DNA of 14,349 nt from Methanobacteriota archaeon (GTDB lineage: Archaea > Thermoplasmatota > Poseidoniia > Poseidoniales > Thalassarchaeaceae): the NCBI GenBank assembly GCA_002685895.1, contig NYYK01000101.1, forward strand, positions 1 to 14,349. The letters run 5' to 3'. This document shows positions 1-8,200 of this stretch, piece after piece (the first letter of the stretch is position 1; the number at the start of each line of letters is the position of its first letter). The notes under the pieces were generated by a model. That model searched no databases. It was not told the DNA's origin and worked only from the letters and a program-made list of their open reading frames with translations. A program made the position numbers and the translations under genes.

Positions 1-1076
1 CAGGCATAACAAGTGGTACAAGCCCAAATCGCGTCCGGAGTGAATCGATCTACAATTGTCTCTTCAGGTTCTTTTCCGGTCAGAAGAAGAGACCCATGTT
101 CTCTTCCATAGTCCTTGACATCCAATACGATCTGCATGGGGTTCAAGGTCTTGCCGCTGTTATAGGCCGGACAGACATCCTGGCATCGGGCACATGCAGT
201 ACAGGCCCATCCATCTGATAATTGCCTCCAGGTAAAGTCTGCGAATTTGTTAACACCCAGTGTCAGATTGTCAAAGTCTAAATCATCGGTCTTCACGGCC
301 TCATTAGTTTCATTGGTCTGTAGCGGAATCATGGTCCCCATTGGATCGTGGTCCTGGAACATCACGTTTGGAATAGTACCAATTATGTGAGAATGTTTTG
401 TCTGAGGAATTTCAATCAAGAATCCACCTATCAGTACCATGTGTAGCCAGTAGCTAATGTCAACCATGCTGGCTATTGTGTCGTGGTCCATACCATTCAT
501 TTGCTTTGCGAAAAGGACACCTATTGGTTCCCATGGATTGTATTTTGTCTCTTCACCTATCATATTTCCAGCTTCAACGATAAAAGCCGTTAGCACAATT
601 CCCAGGATCGCCAGTAGGATTAAAGGACCTTCTATACTTGCACCTTTCAGTTTTGCTGGTCTGATTATTATTCTACGATATAAGGCGATTAGGATTCCTA
701 TCGTGGCCATGGCGTACCCCAAGTCCACAATCAGGTTCCAAATTCCGTCTAACTGGATATTGCTGAGAAATGCCTGCAAGAGTCCGCCAGTTCCCAGATC
801 CACAATATCACTTACTAGCAGCAAGAAACCCCAGAAGATCAGTGCATGTGCATATCCTGCTACCTTATCCTGAACGACTTTGCGCTGGCCTAACCAATCC
901 CTCAAGAACTCGGTCAATCGCTGTTTCCATGAATTGAAACGATCATCATCTTTTCCGAGGCGGATCAACCTGACGGCAAATCCAACTTGGTAAAAATGCG
1001 AACCAAGTGCTATTGCAGACCAAGCCAGTAATATGAGATACCATTCTATACCATAATAATCGTGAAATGGGTTCAT
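1..1076 (-). CDS. Membrane-bound (Fe-S) oxidoreductase, HdrD/GlpC-like with NarI-like N-terminal membrane domain (partial, 3' end outside window)
   Basis: No stop codon occurs in this minus-strand frame before the left edge, so 358 residues of the N-terminal part are visible. Residues 1-225 are membrane-rich, with hydrophobic segments near 12-35, 75-95, 115-135, 150-170 and 205-222. His76 and His212 lie in or next to such segments and could be heme ligands, as in NarI/HdrE-type cytochrome b domains. A soluble part then begins: Cys292, Cys295, Cys298 and Cys302 form CxxCxxCxxxCP, a [4Fe-4S] motif, and a second cluster starts at Cys352 and Cys355 just before the edge. This order (membrane domain, two 4Fe-4S clusters, then usually cysteine-rich CCG domains) is that of electron-transfer proteins passing electrons between a flavoprotein and quinone or heme. 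The partner is not visible. It lies 38 bases downstream of riboflavin kinase in the same operon. The ATG at 1076 is preceded by a GAGG sequence about 11 bases upstream. Confidence 0.85.
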   Translation of the reverse strand, partial: MNPFHDYYGIEWYLILLAWSAIALGSHFYQVGFAVRLIRLGKDDDRFNSWKQRLTEFLRDWLGQRKVVQDKVAGYAHALIFWGFLLLVSDIVDLGTGGLLQAFLSNIQLDGIWNLIVDLGYAMATIGILIALYRRIIIRPAKLKGASIEGPLILLAILGIVLTAFIVEAGNMIGEETKYNPWEPIGVLFAKQMNGMDHDTIASMVDISYWLHMVLIGGFLIEIPQTKHSHIIGTIPNVMFQDHDPMGTMIPLQTNETNEAVKTDDLDFDNLTLGVNKFADFTWRQLSDGWACTACARCQDVCPAYNSGKTLNPMQIVLDVKDYGREHGSLLLTGKEPEETIVDRFTPDAIWACTTCYA

Positions 1077-1114
1077 TCTATTGCTGCCTCTTTTTTCATT
1101 GGTTGTATCCTATT

Positions 1115-1762
1115 TTAAACATCTCCCAGATCAATTTGTAATACAAAGGAATCACCATCTTTGGCTTCAAACTTATCTCTTAGATAGGTTGGTGAAATAA
1201 TTTCTATCACTCTCTTGTAATGTGTCCTTTTTGGAGATATTACTGCACATTCTTCTACTTTTTTGGACCCATTGATTAAGATGCATTTGAACAGCCATGC
1301 CTTTCCAAAAGTCCGGCCTTCCTGTTCGAAACCTTCAATCGGGATTCCCTCTGCAGCTTTCATGGCCTCTATTTTTGGCACTTCATCCTCGTTCAGCCTG
1401 AGGTTAAAAGTTCCCTCAAAAGGACGCCACCCCAGTTTCTTTTCAAATTGTTCCATATATCCTTTTTTGGAGATATAGTAGCCCCCCTCACCGAGCCCGG
1501 TCTCTAGGATACCTCTCATTTCTATTTTCTCTTGAGCCCCGAAGATAAGCCCATATTCGGAGAATTCCTTTCTCAGGATGGCAATTCCCTTATTCATTAT
1601 GGTTACCACTTGTCCTCCCTGTGCCAATCTCCTTTCCAGATATCCCTTCTCAACTAATTCAATCAGATATCTTGATGCCGATTGTTGACTTACATGCAAT
1701 TGCTTTGACAAACTGATGGAGGATATGTGCACTGGGTGCCTTGTTCCACCGTGGAGTGCCAA
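1115..1762 (-). CDS. ribK: CTP-dependent riboflavin kinase with N-terminal winged-helix domain (archaeal RibK)
   Basis: Makes FMN from riboflavin using CTP, the archaeal route, in the cytoplasm. Numbering from the TTG at 1762, residues 1-65 are a winged helix with the typical VSQQSASRYLIEL recognition segment. Residues 80-212 are the kinase fold: GLGEGGYY at 89-96, GTFNL at 117-121 with Asn120 (position of the conserved GTxN motif), and a conserved HY at 181-182. The HTH-plus-kinase arrangement occurs in many archaeal RibK proteins and may allow autoregulation. The start is uncertain: no ATG or GTG is in frame. The first helix of the winged-helix domain seems to begin upstream (LLSTLKFLALHGG), and a GGAGG lies 8 bases before an in-frame CTG at 1795, so the true protein may be 226 residues starting at that CTG, abutting the upstream gene's stop. 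The TTG given here is the conservative choice. It follows the YkgJ-like gene and precedes the Fe-S membrane protein gene. Confidence 0.93.
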   Translation of the reverse strand: MALHGGTRHPVHISSISLSKQLHVSQQSASRYLIELVEKGYLERRLAQGGQVVTIMNKGIAILRKEFSEYGLIFGAQEKIEMRGILETGLGEGGYYISKKGYMEQFEKKLGWRPFEGTFNLRLNEDEVPKIEAMKAAEGIPIEGFEQEGRTFGKAWLFKCILINGSKKVEECAVISPKRTHYKRVIEIISPTYLRDKFEAKDGDSFVLQIDLGDV

Positions 1763-1791
1763 AAATTTGAGTGTAGAAAGCAGGACTGGCT

Positions 1792-2352
1792 TCAGTCTTC
1801 ATCCTCCTTCATAATATCCTGGAGTTGGTCTTTTTGTTCATCACTCATATTTCCCATGGCTTTCCGTGATTGGTCGACCAAATCACCCATTATTACGCTA
1901 TAAATCAGAGGAACAATGGTATTGCTCTCAACCTTTGCTTCATAGTCCACTTTGGCTGCATCTCTCTGAGTTTTGAGTTGGTCGGCTGTCATCTCACCTT
2001 GGCCCAATCCTTGACAAGCCTTGTCCGTTACAAAGTATTTCTCGCCATTGTAACCCAGAGGGTAGGCCTGACAATTGAGTGGCATATCATGATATACCTG
2101 ACAGTTCTTATTTTCCGAATCATACATTGGGCACCCCGTTTCACCTTCTTTTGTCTCTAAAACCAGTTGAGGGAATCCTTGAGACATATCCATTCCAATG
2201 TTTGGTGCGATACTGCTCAGAGTTCCGTTTTTTCTCCATCTACTAAGATCATCAAAGTATACTGGGACGCCATTAACTTTGGAGCAATATTGCCCACATC
2301 TAACGCAATTGTAGACAAATTTAGGTGCATTCTTGTTTTTTTCCTCAGCCAT
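1792..2352 (-). CDS. YkgJ-family cysteine-cluster protein (putative zinc- or iron-chelating domain)
   Basis: A 186-residue soluble protein with the cysteine pattern of the YkgJ/PF03692 type: Cys16, Cys19, Cys23 (CVRCGQYC), then Cys74, Cys84, Cys94 in the CxVYxxxPxxCxxYP context, and Cys113. Such proteins probably bind a metal or an Fe-S cluster; the same cluster occurs in the lysine N-methylase FliB, but the role of the stand-alone members is not established. Oddity: the usual CxxCGxCC has Tyr22 where the first Cys of the CC pair is expected, leaving Cys23. The last 60 residues are charged and glutamate/aspartate-rich, without a recognised domain. First gene of the minus-strand operon: its stop at 1792-1794 directly precedes the probable CTG start of ribK. 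ATG at 2352 has only a weak GGTAG upstream. A function in maturing or serving the downstream Fe-S protein is inference from context. Confidence 0.85.
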   Translation of the reverse strand: MAEEKNKNAPKFVYNCVRCGQYCSKVNGVPVYFDDLSRWRKNGTLSSIAPNIGMDMSQGFPQLVLETKEGETGCPMYDSENKNCQVYHDMPLNCQAYPLGYNGEKYFVTDKACQGLGQGEMTADQLKTQRDAAKVDYEAKVESNTIVPLIYSVIMGDLVDQSRKAMGNMSDEQKDQLQDIMKEDED

Positions 2353-2511
2353 TAGAACTACCAGTTTTTGAGTAACAGACTGAATGTGGTTAATAACAAT
2401 GTTCCTCTAATTACGTTGTTCAACCCAATCCTGTTGGTAATGAGTTCTTTCTATCCTACGCGTAGGGCATGAACTCTTTTATTTACCCCCTGCAATGACG
2501 GCAAGGTGTGA
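2353..2511. promoter_or_regulatory. Divergent promoter region between the minus-strand operon and the importer operon
   Basis: This 159-base spacer separates two divergent operons. For the plus strand, CTTTTATTTA at 2476-2485 is a TATA-like box, which by the usual 25-base spacing would put transcription start near 2507, leaving a leader of only a few bases before the start at 2512 (or 2518). GGTG at 2505-2508 could serve as ribosome-binding site only if transcription starts slightly upstream. For the minus strand, a weaker A/T-rich stretch around 2391-2400 (TTGTTATTA on that strand) is a possible TATA element for the gene starting at 2352. The boxes are read by eye. Confidence 0.5.
2442..2476. 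promoter_or_regulatory. Candidate operator: perfect 12-base palindrome nested in a wider inverted repeat
   Basis: CCTACGCGTAGG at 2455-2466 is a perfect palindrome ending 9 bases before the TATA-like box of the binding-protein gene. Around it, GAGTTC (2442-2447) and GAACTC (2471-2476) form a second, nearly concentric inverted repeat whose right arm touches the TATA-like box. The placement fits binding of a dimeric regulator at the factor-B recognition or activator position. Which regulator binds, and whether it activates or represses, cannot be told. Confidence 0.5.
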
Positions 2512-5097
2512 ATGCTTATGAAATCAAGCAAGATATTAACGCTAGCAGTGGCTTTTGCTGTCTTGGCATCAGGTGTGATGCCCATATTCGGTATAGGCCC
2601 AGTCGCTAATGCAGCGGCAGAAGACACAGTTGTGAAGATAGGTTTGTTGAATCCATTAACAGGTCCTATTGCTCAATATGCCCCTCCTTTCACTACAGCA
2701 GCTGAAGTTGCTATAGCTGATCTGAATGCGGCCAATTCTGGATATGATTTCCAGCTTGATGAGCAAGATTCAGGATGTAATGGAGATACAGCAGCAACAG
2801 CTGCTTCCACTCTCGTATCTAATGGAGTGGTTGGAATTGCGGGAGCTGCATGTTCAGGTGCTACTCTTGGAGCAATGCCAGTAGCTAGAGATGCAGGAAT
2901 CCCTATGGTTTCCTATGCAAGTACTTCTCCAGCGGTAACATCCGCAGCTGATAGTGACTTTCTTTTCCGTGTAGTTCCAAGTGATGAGCAACAGGGTCAA
3001 GCTATGGCAGCTATGGCAATGTCTCACGGTTGGACAAATCCAGCAATCATCTATATGACAAATGATTATGGAGCAGGTCTAGCAGACGCATTTGAAGTTA
3101 ATTTTGGTTCCAATTGTACAAAGATTGGATACAATGTTGAAACTCAAACTGATTTCCAAACTCAAGTTGATCAGATAGCCGCAGCTGGTTGTGACAGTTT
3201 AATCATGGTCAGTTACGCTACAGATGGTGCAATGATTTTGGAAACAATGGCTGCAAATGAAGTATACGGTGCCCCAACTGCAGTCTGCTCTTCAGGTTGC
3301 CCGTATCCAGTAATGGGTGCAGATGGTATTGCCGATATGAGCTTCCTTGGTGACTTTACACCAGGTGCAGCTGGAGCAGCAGCGTTGGTTATTGCAACCA
3401 AGCCAAAGGCAGGTTTTGACACTGCCGAAAAAACAGCATTCAATGATGCGTTTGTGGCAGCAGGAGGTAACACTTCTGGAATATATATCAATGAAGTGTA
3501 TGATGCAATATCCATAATCGGTAAAGCAAAAGTCGCAGCAGATGCTGCAACTGATGGCAGTACTGTTAGAGATAACATCAAAGCTCTTGGTAGTGGAGCA
3601 GGATATACTGGAGCCAGCGGTGTTCATGTTTTTGATACTAATGGTGATGTAGTAGGTTCAGGCTACGATATCTGTCAATTCAACCCAATAATAGTGGATG
3701 GTGCCCCTTCGTTAGCATTAGCATGTAATGCAGAATGGGGTCTTTTGACGGGCCTTAGTTACGACAATCCAGCAATTAAGATTGGTTTGTTGAACCCACT
3801 CACAGGTCCAATTGCTGAGTATTCAATGGGATTCACAATAGCTGCAAATGTGGCTATAGGTTTCATGAATACGATACAGCCGTTGAATTTCCAGTTTGCA
3901 TTAGAGATGGCAGATTCAGGATGTAATGGAGATACTGCAGCAGCATCAGCTACAACTCTGATAAATGCAGGTGTAGTTGGAATTGCAGGAGCAGCATGTT
4001 CTGGTGCTACACTTGGTGCTATGCCAGTAGCTAGAGATGCAGGAATCCCTATGGTTTCCTATGCAAGTACCTCACCAGCACTTACAACTGCTGACGATAG
4101 TGATTTCTTATATCGTGTAGTTCCAAGTGATGAACAACAGGGTCAAGCCTTGGCATCAGTTGTTACTGCAGCAGGATATACAAATCCAGCGATTCTTTAC
4201 ATGACAAATGATTATGGTGCTGGTTTTGCCGACGCTTTTGAAGCTAACTTTGGTTCCAATTGTACAAAGATTGGATACAATGTTGAGACTCAAGAATCAT
4301 TCTCAACACAAATAGAGCAGATAGGCGCAGCCGGTTGTGACTCATTGGTAATGGTCACCTATGCGACTGACGGAGCAAAGATTTTGGAAGAGGCAGTAAC
4401 ACAGAACCTTGGTTTGCCAGTATTTGGTGGCGATGGAATCGCCGATGCAGCTTTTGCAAATGCTTTCACAGATGCGTCTGCTGCTTTGCCTGGAGTAACA
4501 GCTACCAAGCCAGGTGCAGCGACCGCGACACCTTTTGGAGCCATGTTTGATGGATTGTTTGCACAGACATCAGCATTGTATGCTTACAATCATTCCACTG
4601 CGATTTACGCACGTGAAACGTTTGATGCTGTAGCTGCAATAGGTCTTGCAACAGCTTTTGCTGCAAACACCCCAATTGCTACAGATGGACCTGCAGATAT
4701 GCTTGGACTTCTAGTTGGTGGTGCAGATGCACCGTTTGTTGGAGCTAGTGGTATACACATCTTTGATTCAAATGGAGATGTTGTTGGATCTGGTTATGAC
4801 GTCTGCACTTTTGCTGCGGATTTAACTCTTGATTGCCATAGTAGTTGGGGCCTGATATCAGGTCTGAATGATGAAGGTATAGCGAAGAAGCCAGTTCGAG
4901 GATGTACGGATAGTACAGCTAATAATTTCAATGCTGATGCAAACGAAGAGGATAATTCTTGTACCTTCGATGTAGAACCAGAACCCGAACCCGAACCTGA
5001 GCCAGAACCTGAAGAAGAAGATGAGGTTCCAGGATTTGGTCTGATGTCAGCAATTGCTGCAATTGGTGTAGTGCTAATTCTCCGTAGAAGGCTCTGA
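2512..5097 (+). CDS. Tandem LivJ-type ABC substrate-binding protein with PGF-CTERM-like surface anchor
   Basis: Secreted solute receptor of an amino-acid type (HAAT) ABC importer. Residues 1-36 resemble a signal peptide without a lipobox cysteine; the second Met (2518) may be the real start. Two type-1 periplasmic-binding domains follow, about residues 41-415 and 422-785, each beginning with KIGLLNPLTGPIA and ending near WGL(L/I)(T/S)GL. Both keep the YASTSPA segment (Tyr135 and Tyr517) at the usual ligand-contact position and a YMTNDYGAG hinge region. Cysteines number 8 and 6 in the domains plus 2 in the tail, all even, which suits extracellular disulfides. Copy 1 has an insert with SSGCPYP that copy 2 lacks. 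Residues 797-816 form a small Asp/Asn-rich motif closed by a Cys pair (Cys798), then an EP repeat, then PGF at 840-842, a hydrophobic stretch and RRR: an archaeosortase-type sorting tail. Family binding proteins normally have one domain of 370-400 residues, so this is a double. Its position ahead of the LivHM/G/F genes assigns the role; the ligand (branched-chain amino acid, other amino acid, amide or urea) is unknown. Confidence 0.93.
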   Translation: MLMKSSKILTLAVAFAVLASGVMPIFGIGPVANAAAEDTVVKIGLLNPLTGPIAQYAPPFTTAAEVAIADLNAANSGYDFQLDEQDSGCNGDTAATAASTLVSNGVVGIAGAACSGATLGAMPVARDAGIPMVSYASTSPAVTSAADSDFLFRVVPSDEQQGQAMAAMAMSHGWTNPAIIYMTNDYGAGLADAFEVNFGSNCTKIGYNVETQTDFQTQVDQIAAAGCDSLIMVSYATDGAMILETMAANEVYGAPTAVCSSGCPYPVMGADGIADMSFLGDFTPGAAGAAALVIATKPKAGFDTAEKTAFNDAFVAAGGNTSGIYINEVYDAISIIGKAKVAADAATDGSTVRDNIKALGSGAGYTGASGVHVFDTNGDVVGSGYDICQFNPIIVDGAPSLALACNAEWGLLTGLSYDNPAIKIGLLNPLTGPIAEYSMGFTIAANVAIGFMNTIQPLNFQFALEMADSGCNGDTAAASATTLINAGVVGIAGAACSGATLGAMPVARDAGIPMVSYASTSPALTTADDSDFLYRVVPSDEQQGQALASVVTAAGYTNPAILYMTNDYGAGFADAFEANFGSNCTKIGYNVETQESFSTQIEQIGAAGCDSLVMVTYATDGAKILEEAVTQNLGLPVFGGDGIADAAFANAFTDASAALPGVTATKPGAATATPFGAMFDGLFAQTSALYAYNHSTAIYARETFDAVAAIGLATAFAANTPIATDGPADMLGLLVGGADAPFVGASGIHIFDSNGDVVGSGYDVCTFAADLTLDCHSSWGLISGLNDEGIAKKPVRGCTDSTANNFNADANEEDNSCTFDVEPEPEPEPEPEPEEEDEVPGFGLMSAIAAIGVVLILRRRL
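2632..3756 (+). repeat. Intragenic duplication, copy 1 (first binding domain)
   Basis: Encodes residues 41-415 of the tandem binding protein. It is homologous to 3775-4866 along its whole length. Some blocks are identical at nucleotide level: 50 bases at 2875-2924 match 4021-4070, and 38 bases at 3103-3140 match 4249-4286, both with an offset of exactly 1146 bases. Flanking segments differ at many third codon positions. Confidence 0.9.
3775..4866 (+). repeat. Intragenic duplication, copy 2 (second binding domain)
   Basis: Encodes residues 422-785 of the tandem binding protein and pairs with 2632-3756. It is shorter by about 11 residues overall: it lacks the cysteine-containing insert of copy 1 near residues 259-266 but has different loops in its second half, including an extra segment around 4540-4620. 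Only six residues join the two copies. Confidence 0.9.
4970..5026 (+). repeat. Short degenerate repeat encoding an acidic Glu-Pro linker
   Basis: A run of GAACC/GAGCC-type hexamers encodes alternating Glu and Pro followed by Glu/Asp residues, just before the PGF membrane tail. Such extended acidic linkers are typical spacers holding a surface domain away from the membrane. The codons vary (CCA, CCC, CCT; GAA, GAG), so the repeat looks maintained at protein level. Confidence 0.75.
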
Positions 5098-5131
5098 AGC
5101 ATTCTTAAAGAGAAAAACTCATAAGCAAAAA

Positions 5132-5160
5132 GGGGCGGCCACAGGGGCTGTGGCTGCCCT
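5132..5160 (+). promoter_or_regulatory. Strong RNA hairpin between binding-protein and permease genes
   Basis: Bases 5132-5144 pair with 5148-5160: a 13-pair, mostly G-C stem with two G-U pairs and a three-base GGG loop. It begins 34 bases after the stop of the binding-protein gene and no U-run follows, so it is not a classic intrinsic terminator. Likely roles are partial termination or protection of the upstream mRNA 3' end, giving more binding protein than permease, as is common for ABC importers. Role inferred; the structure is seen directly. Confidence 0.6.
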
Positions 5161-5224
5161 GCTGTGGGGTTGAACAGTTATAGGTGCTTCCATCTTGTCG
5201 CTTAAGCAGGAGAGTTGATTAGGA

Positions 5225-8200
5225 TTGCAAAATTATAGTGGTAACACTGTGAAAGCCATTCGAGAGAGCTGGAATAATCTGTCTCTTGGAATAAAGTTCG
5301 CATGGTTCCTCTTGGTTGATTCTTTTTTTGCCCTTCGCCTACAGGATTTTCTAATTTTTAATTACAAAGGCTATCCTCTGTCGTGGTTGATACATGGAGA
5401 TTCACTTTGGCTTATTCAATTCTTTCAGTTCACAATTTCAGGTTTTTATTTATTACATATTTGTATAAGCAATTTAGATGCTAAGAAGCAAAGTGTTGCA
5501 ATTGCATTGTCTCCGTTAGCTATTTTATCAATCCTGAGTATAGCTTTTGACTCATTATTCATAGGAAAAGGGCTTACAATTGAAATGTCCTTTGACACGA
5601 ATTCAACTATGTTAACGGCTTGTTACTGGGCTGCACAGTATCTTACACTTGCTATTGGTTTAACTCTAATCTACAAAGTCCAGCGTTTTGGGAATTTTGC
5701 TCAAGCCGAAATAATGTTGGTTGGTGCATACATCGGCGTCACAATGATGTGGAGTCCTTATTTCTCTTTAATGATGGGTGGAGATCGTGTTCCTTATTCT
5801 TCAGTACCTAAAGATGGTGAACTAACCTGGGACCTTTTATTCTGGGCTTGTGTTTTGGCTTTTTTACTTACGGGTCTTTTAGGAGTTATACTAGACCGAC
5901 TAGTATACCGGCGTTTCCGTCAGAAAAATGCAATTCCTCAGATTATGATGATTTCATCATTGGGTATTTCAATGATTCTGAGAGGAATTTTATACCTTAG
6001 ATATCGTGCTGTGAATCATAGATTTGTAACGGATCCAGATTGGGTGGACCTCAGGGAAGCTAAATTCGAAATTTCTAGTAGATTGTGGCGTTTAAATTTT
6101 GGTGAACGACTTGATTCAGATGGAACCGTTCTCGCATTTTACAATACTGTTGAGGATGAGTATTACCTTCAGTATACCAAAGCAGCAATGATAGTCGGTA
6201 TATTCTCTATAGCTCTTCTATTATGGGTAGTGCTTAATGTGACTAAATTAGGCAGAAAAATGCGTGCAGTGGCAGACAATCCTGACCTTGCAGCATCTTC
6301 AGGGATTAATGTTGAAAGAGTCCATGCACAGACGGCATTCATTGCAGCAGGCATCTCAGGTACATGTGGAGTTCTTCTCTCACTGTTTGTTAGAGTCAAT
6401 CCCAATCTAGGCCTGAGTATTCTTCTTCCTTCTTTTGCAGTTATAGTACTTGGTACTTTGGGTTCAGTTAGAGGAGCAATCATAGCTTCCTTAATTGTAG
6501 GTTTCATACGTACTGTTTCAGAGTCAGTTTTGATAGATGTAGGGCCTGAATTAGGTCGCTCATCCTATTCAGCCTTTGGTGAGGCTATGCCATACCTGTT
6601 TCTTGTTGGAGCATTAATGACTATGCCAAAAGGTATAGGCAATGCCATTGCGAATTGGGAGATTGAGAGAGCTCGAAGTAGCAAAGGAACTATATTCAGT
6701 CCGATGAACATATTCCTTTTCTTATTGCTTGTGTTTTGTTTGTGGTCAGCTTCCTGGTTTGGATTCATTTTGTGGGGAATAATAATATTCTGGTTATATC
6801 TCTTTAATCACATTACAGTTAGTTCTTCGTTTTCAATTCCAGATTTCAAGAATATCCCTCAAACACCATATATTGGTTCTATCTTTCGTAATTTCACATC
6901 ATATCAAAAGGGTATGGTCTTTGCAGCAGCAGCATTGCAGATCGTGGTTGTAAGCTTTCTCGATCTTCGTACATCTGGTGTAGGTTTAGCTTATCTTCTT
7001 GTCGATTATGTATTTTTCTTCTTGAATATAATTGGTTTAATCGTAATGTATTCATCAATTGCGTCTTATCTTCCAGAGATCCGTAAAATTTATGAGCCTG
7101 CCAAGAGTTTGAATTCTGAACAGAAGGTACAATTATTAGTTTCAGGATTCTTGTTAACACTCGTATCTTTTGGAGTGGACTATTTGGTTGCTGGCAGCGG
7201 AACAATTTATCTGGTAATAGACCTGATGTTTCTACTTTTAGAGGTCTCAGGTATTCTGTTAGTAGTATTCACGTTATTTTTCTCAAGAATGGAATTAATT
7301 GGATTACTAATTGGTCTTGATAGGAAATTAAAAGAAATTACTGAAATTCAGATGTGGTCTACAATGGTTGGATGTGTTGTTCTAACAGCCTTTGTTTTCT
7401 TCCTAGATGAAGCTACTTCGGGTTCTGGAATGATTTATTACCTCGTAGACCTTTTCTATCTTTTCGTTATTCTGAGCGCTGTTTTGCTGGTCCTTGTGAT
7501 TACTAAATCTAGAGCTGAGGTGTCTCATAGAATAAATCTTGTTCTTGCAACAATTGGGATTTTACTAATTTATTGCGAATCGGCCATAGACCCTCAATCT
7601 AGGGCATACGTTACGGAGTCAGCATTTGTAATGATTCTGTTTTCGTTTAATGTTGTAAGTCGTTTCGTGTTTGGAAATCTTTCTAATTTAAGAGATACAA
7701 TTAATAAAAATTTATTTTATAGAGATTCTACAGCCAAGATTACGGAATATTTTAATCTATATCGCCTTCTTTTTGGTATTATTTTGTATCAGTACGTTCC
7801 TTTTAGTTTGATTCAAAACATAGGTATATTCTTCATATTATTTTCTTTTAATCCATTAGCCGACAACGCTTCAAAAGGCTTAGAATATATCCAAAGAATT
7901 TTCTGGGAAGCAATTTTACCACCTTCTAAAGCAGCATATGGTCGTTCAAGTGAGCGAGGTTCATGGTTTCTTTTCGTTGTGTTTTTCTTTATACTCTGCA
8001 GTATTGCCTGGAATCTACCTAGCAGTACTAGTCAGACCCAGTATATCCAGATTACAAGAATTATTGTTCTTCTTTGTGTGTTTTCGATTTTGGCCTTTTC
8101 CTTGAATTTGCACACAGGTTTGACAGGAATGACCAATTTTGGTGTTATTTTATTTGCAGGTTTAGGAGCCATAACCGTTGGTATTCTAACCGTTCCTGAG

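Noticed and set aside
457..873. A 138-codon open frame on the plus strand
   Set aside because: It lies wholly antisense to the membrane domain of the Fe-S oxidoreductase, whose minus-strand translation has clear helices, histidines and cysteine motifs; this frame shows no recognisable domain.
1073..1099. Eight-codon minus-strand frame (MKKEAAIE) whose TGA overlaps the ATG of the Fe-S oxidoreductase gene
   Set aside because: It could be a translational-coupling leader, but it is too short to separate from chance and has no convincing ribosome-binding site of its own.
4794..5102. Antisense frame encoding a Gly-Ser repeat
   Set aside because: It is the complement of the Glu-Pro linker repeat and the end of the receptor gene; no start signal or domain supports it.
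5132..5160. Hairpin as a complete intrinsic terminator
   Set aside because: No U-run follows, and archaeal terminators rely mainly on U-rich tracts. The permease gene downstream has no strong promoter of its own, so full termination is unlikely.
5172..5186. Possible TATA element (GTTATAGG) before the permease gene
   Set aside because: Spacing is roughly right for a start near 5205, but the match is weak and such A/T strings are common in this sequence.
7681..7760. A/T-rich patch as a sign of inserted foreign DNA
   Set aside because: The frame continues through it, codon use grades smoothly into both sides, and no repeats or target-site duplications flank it.
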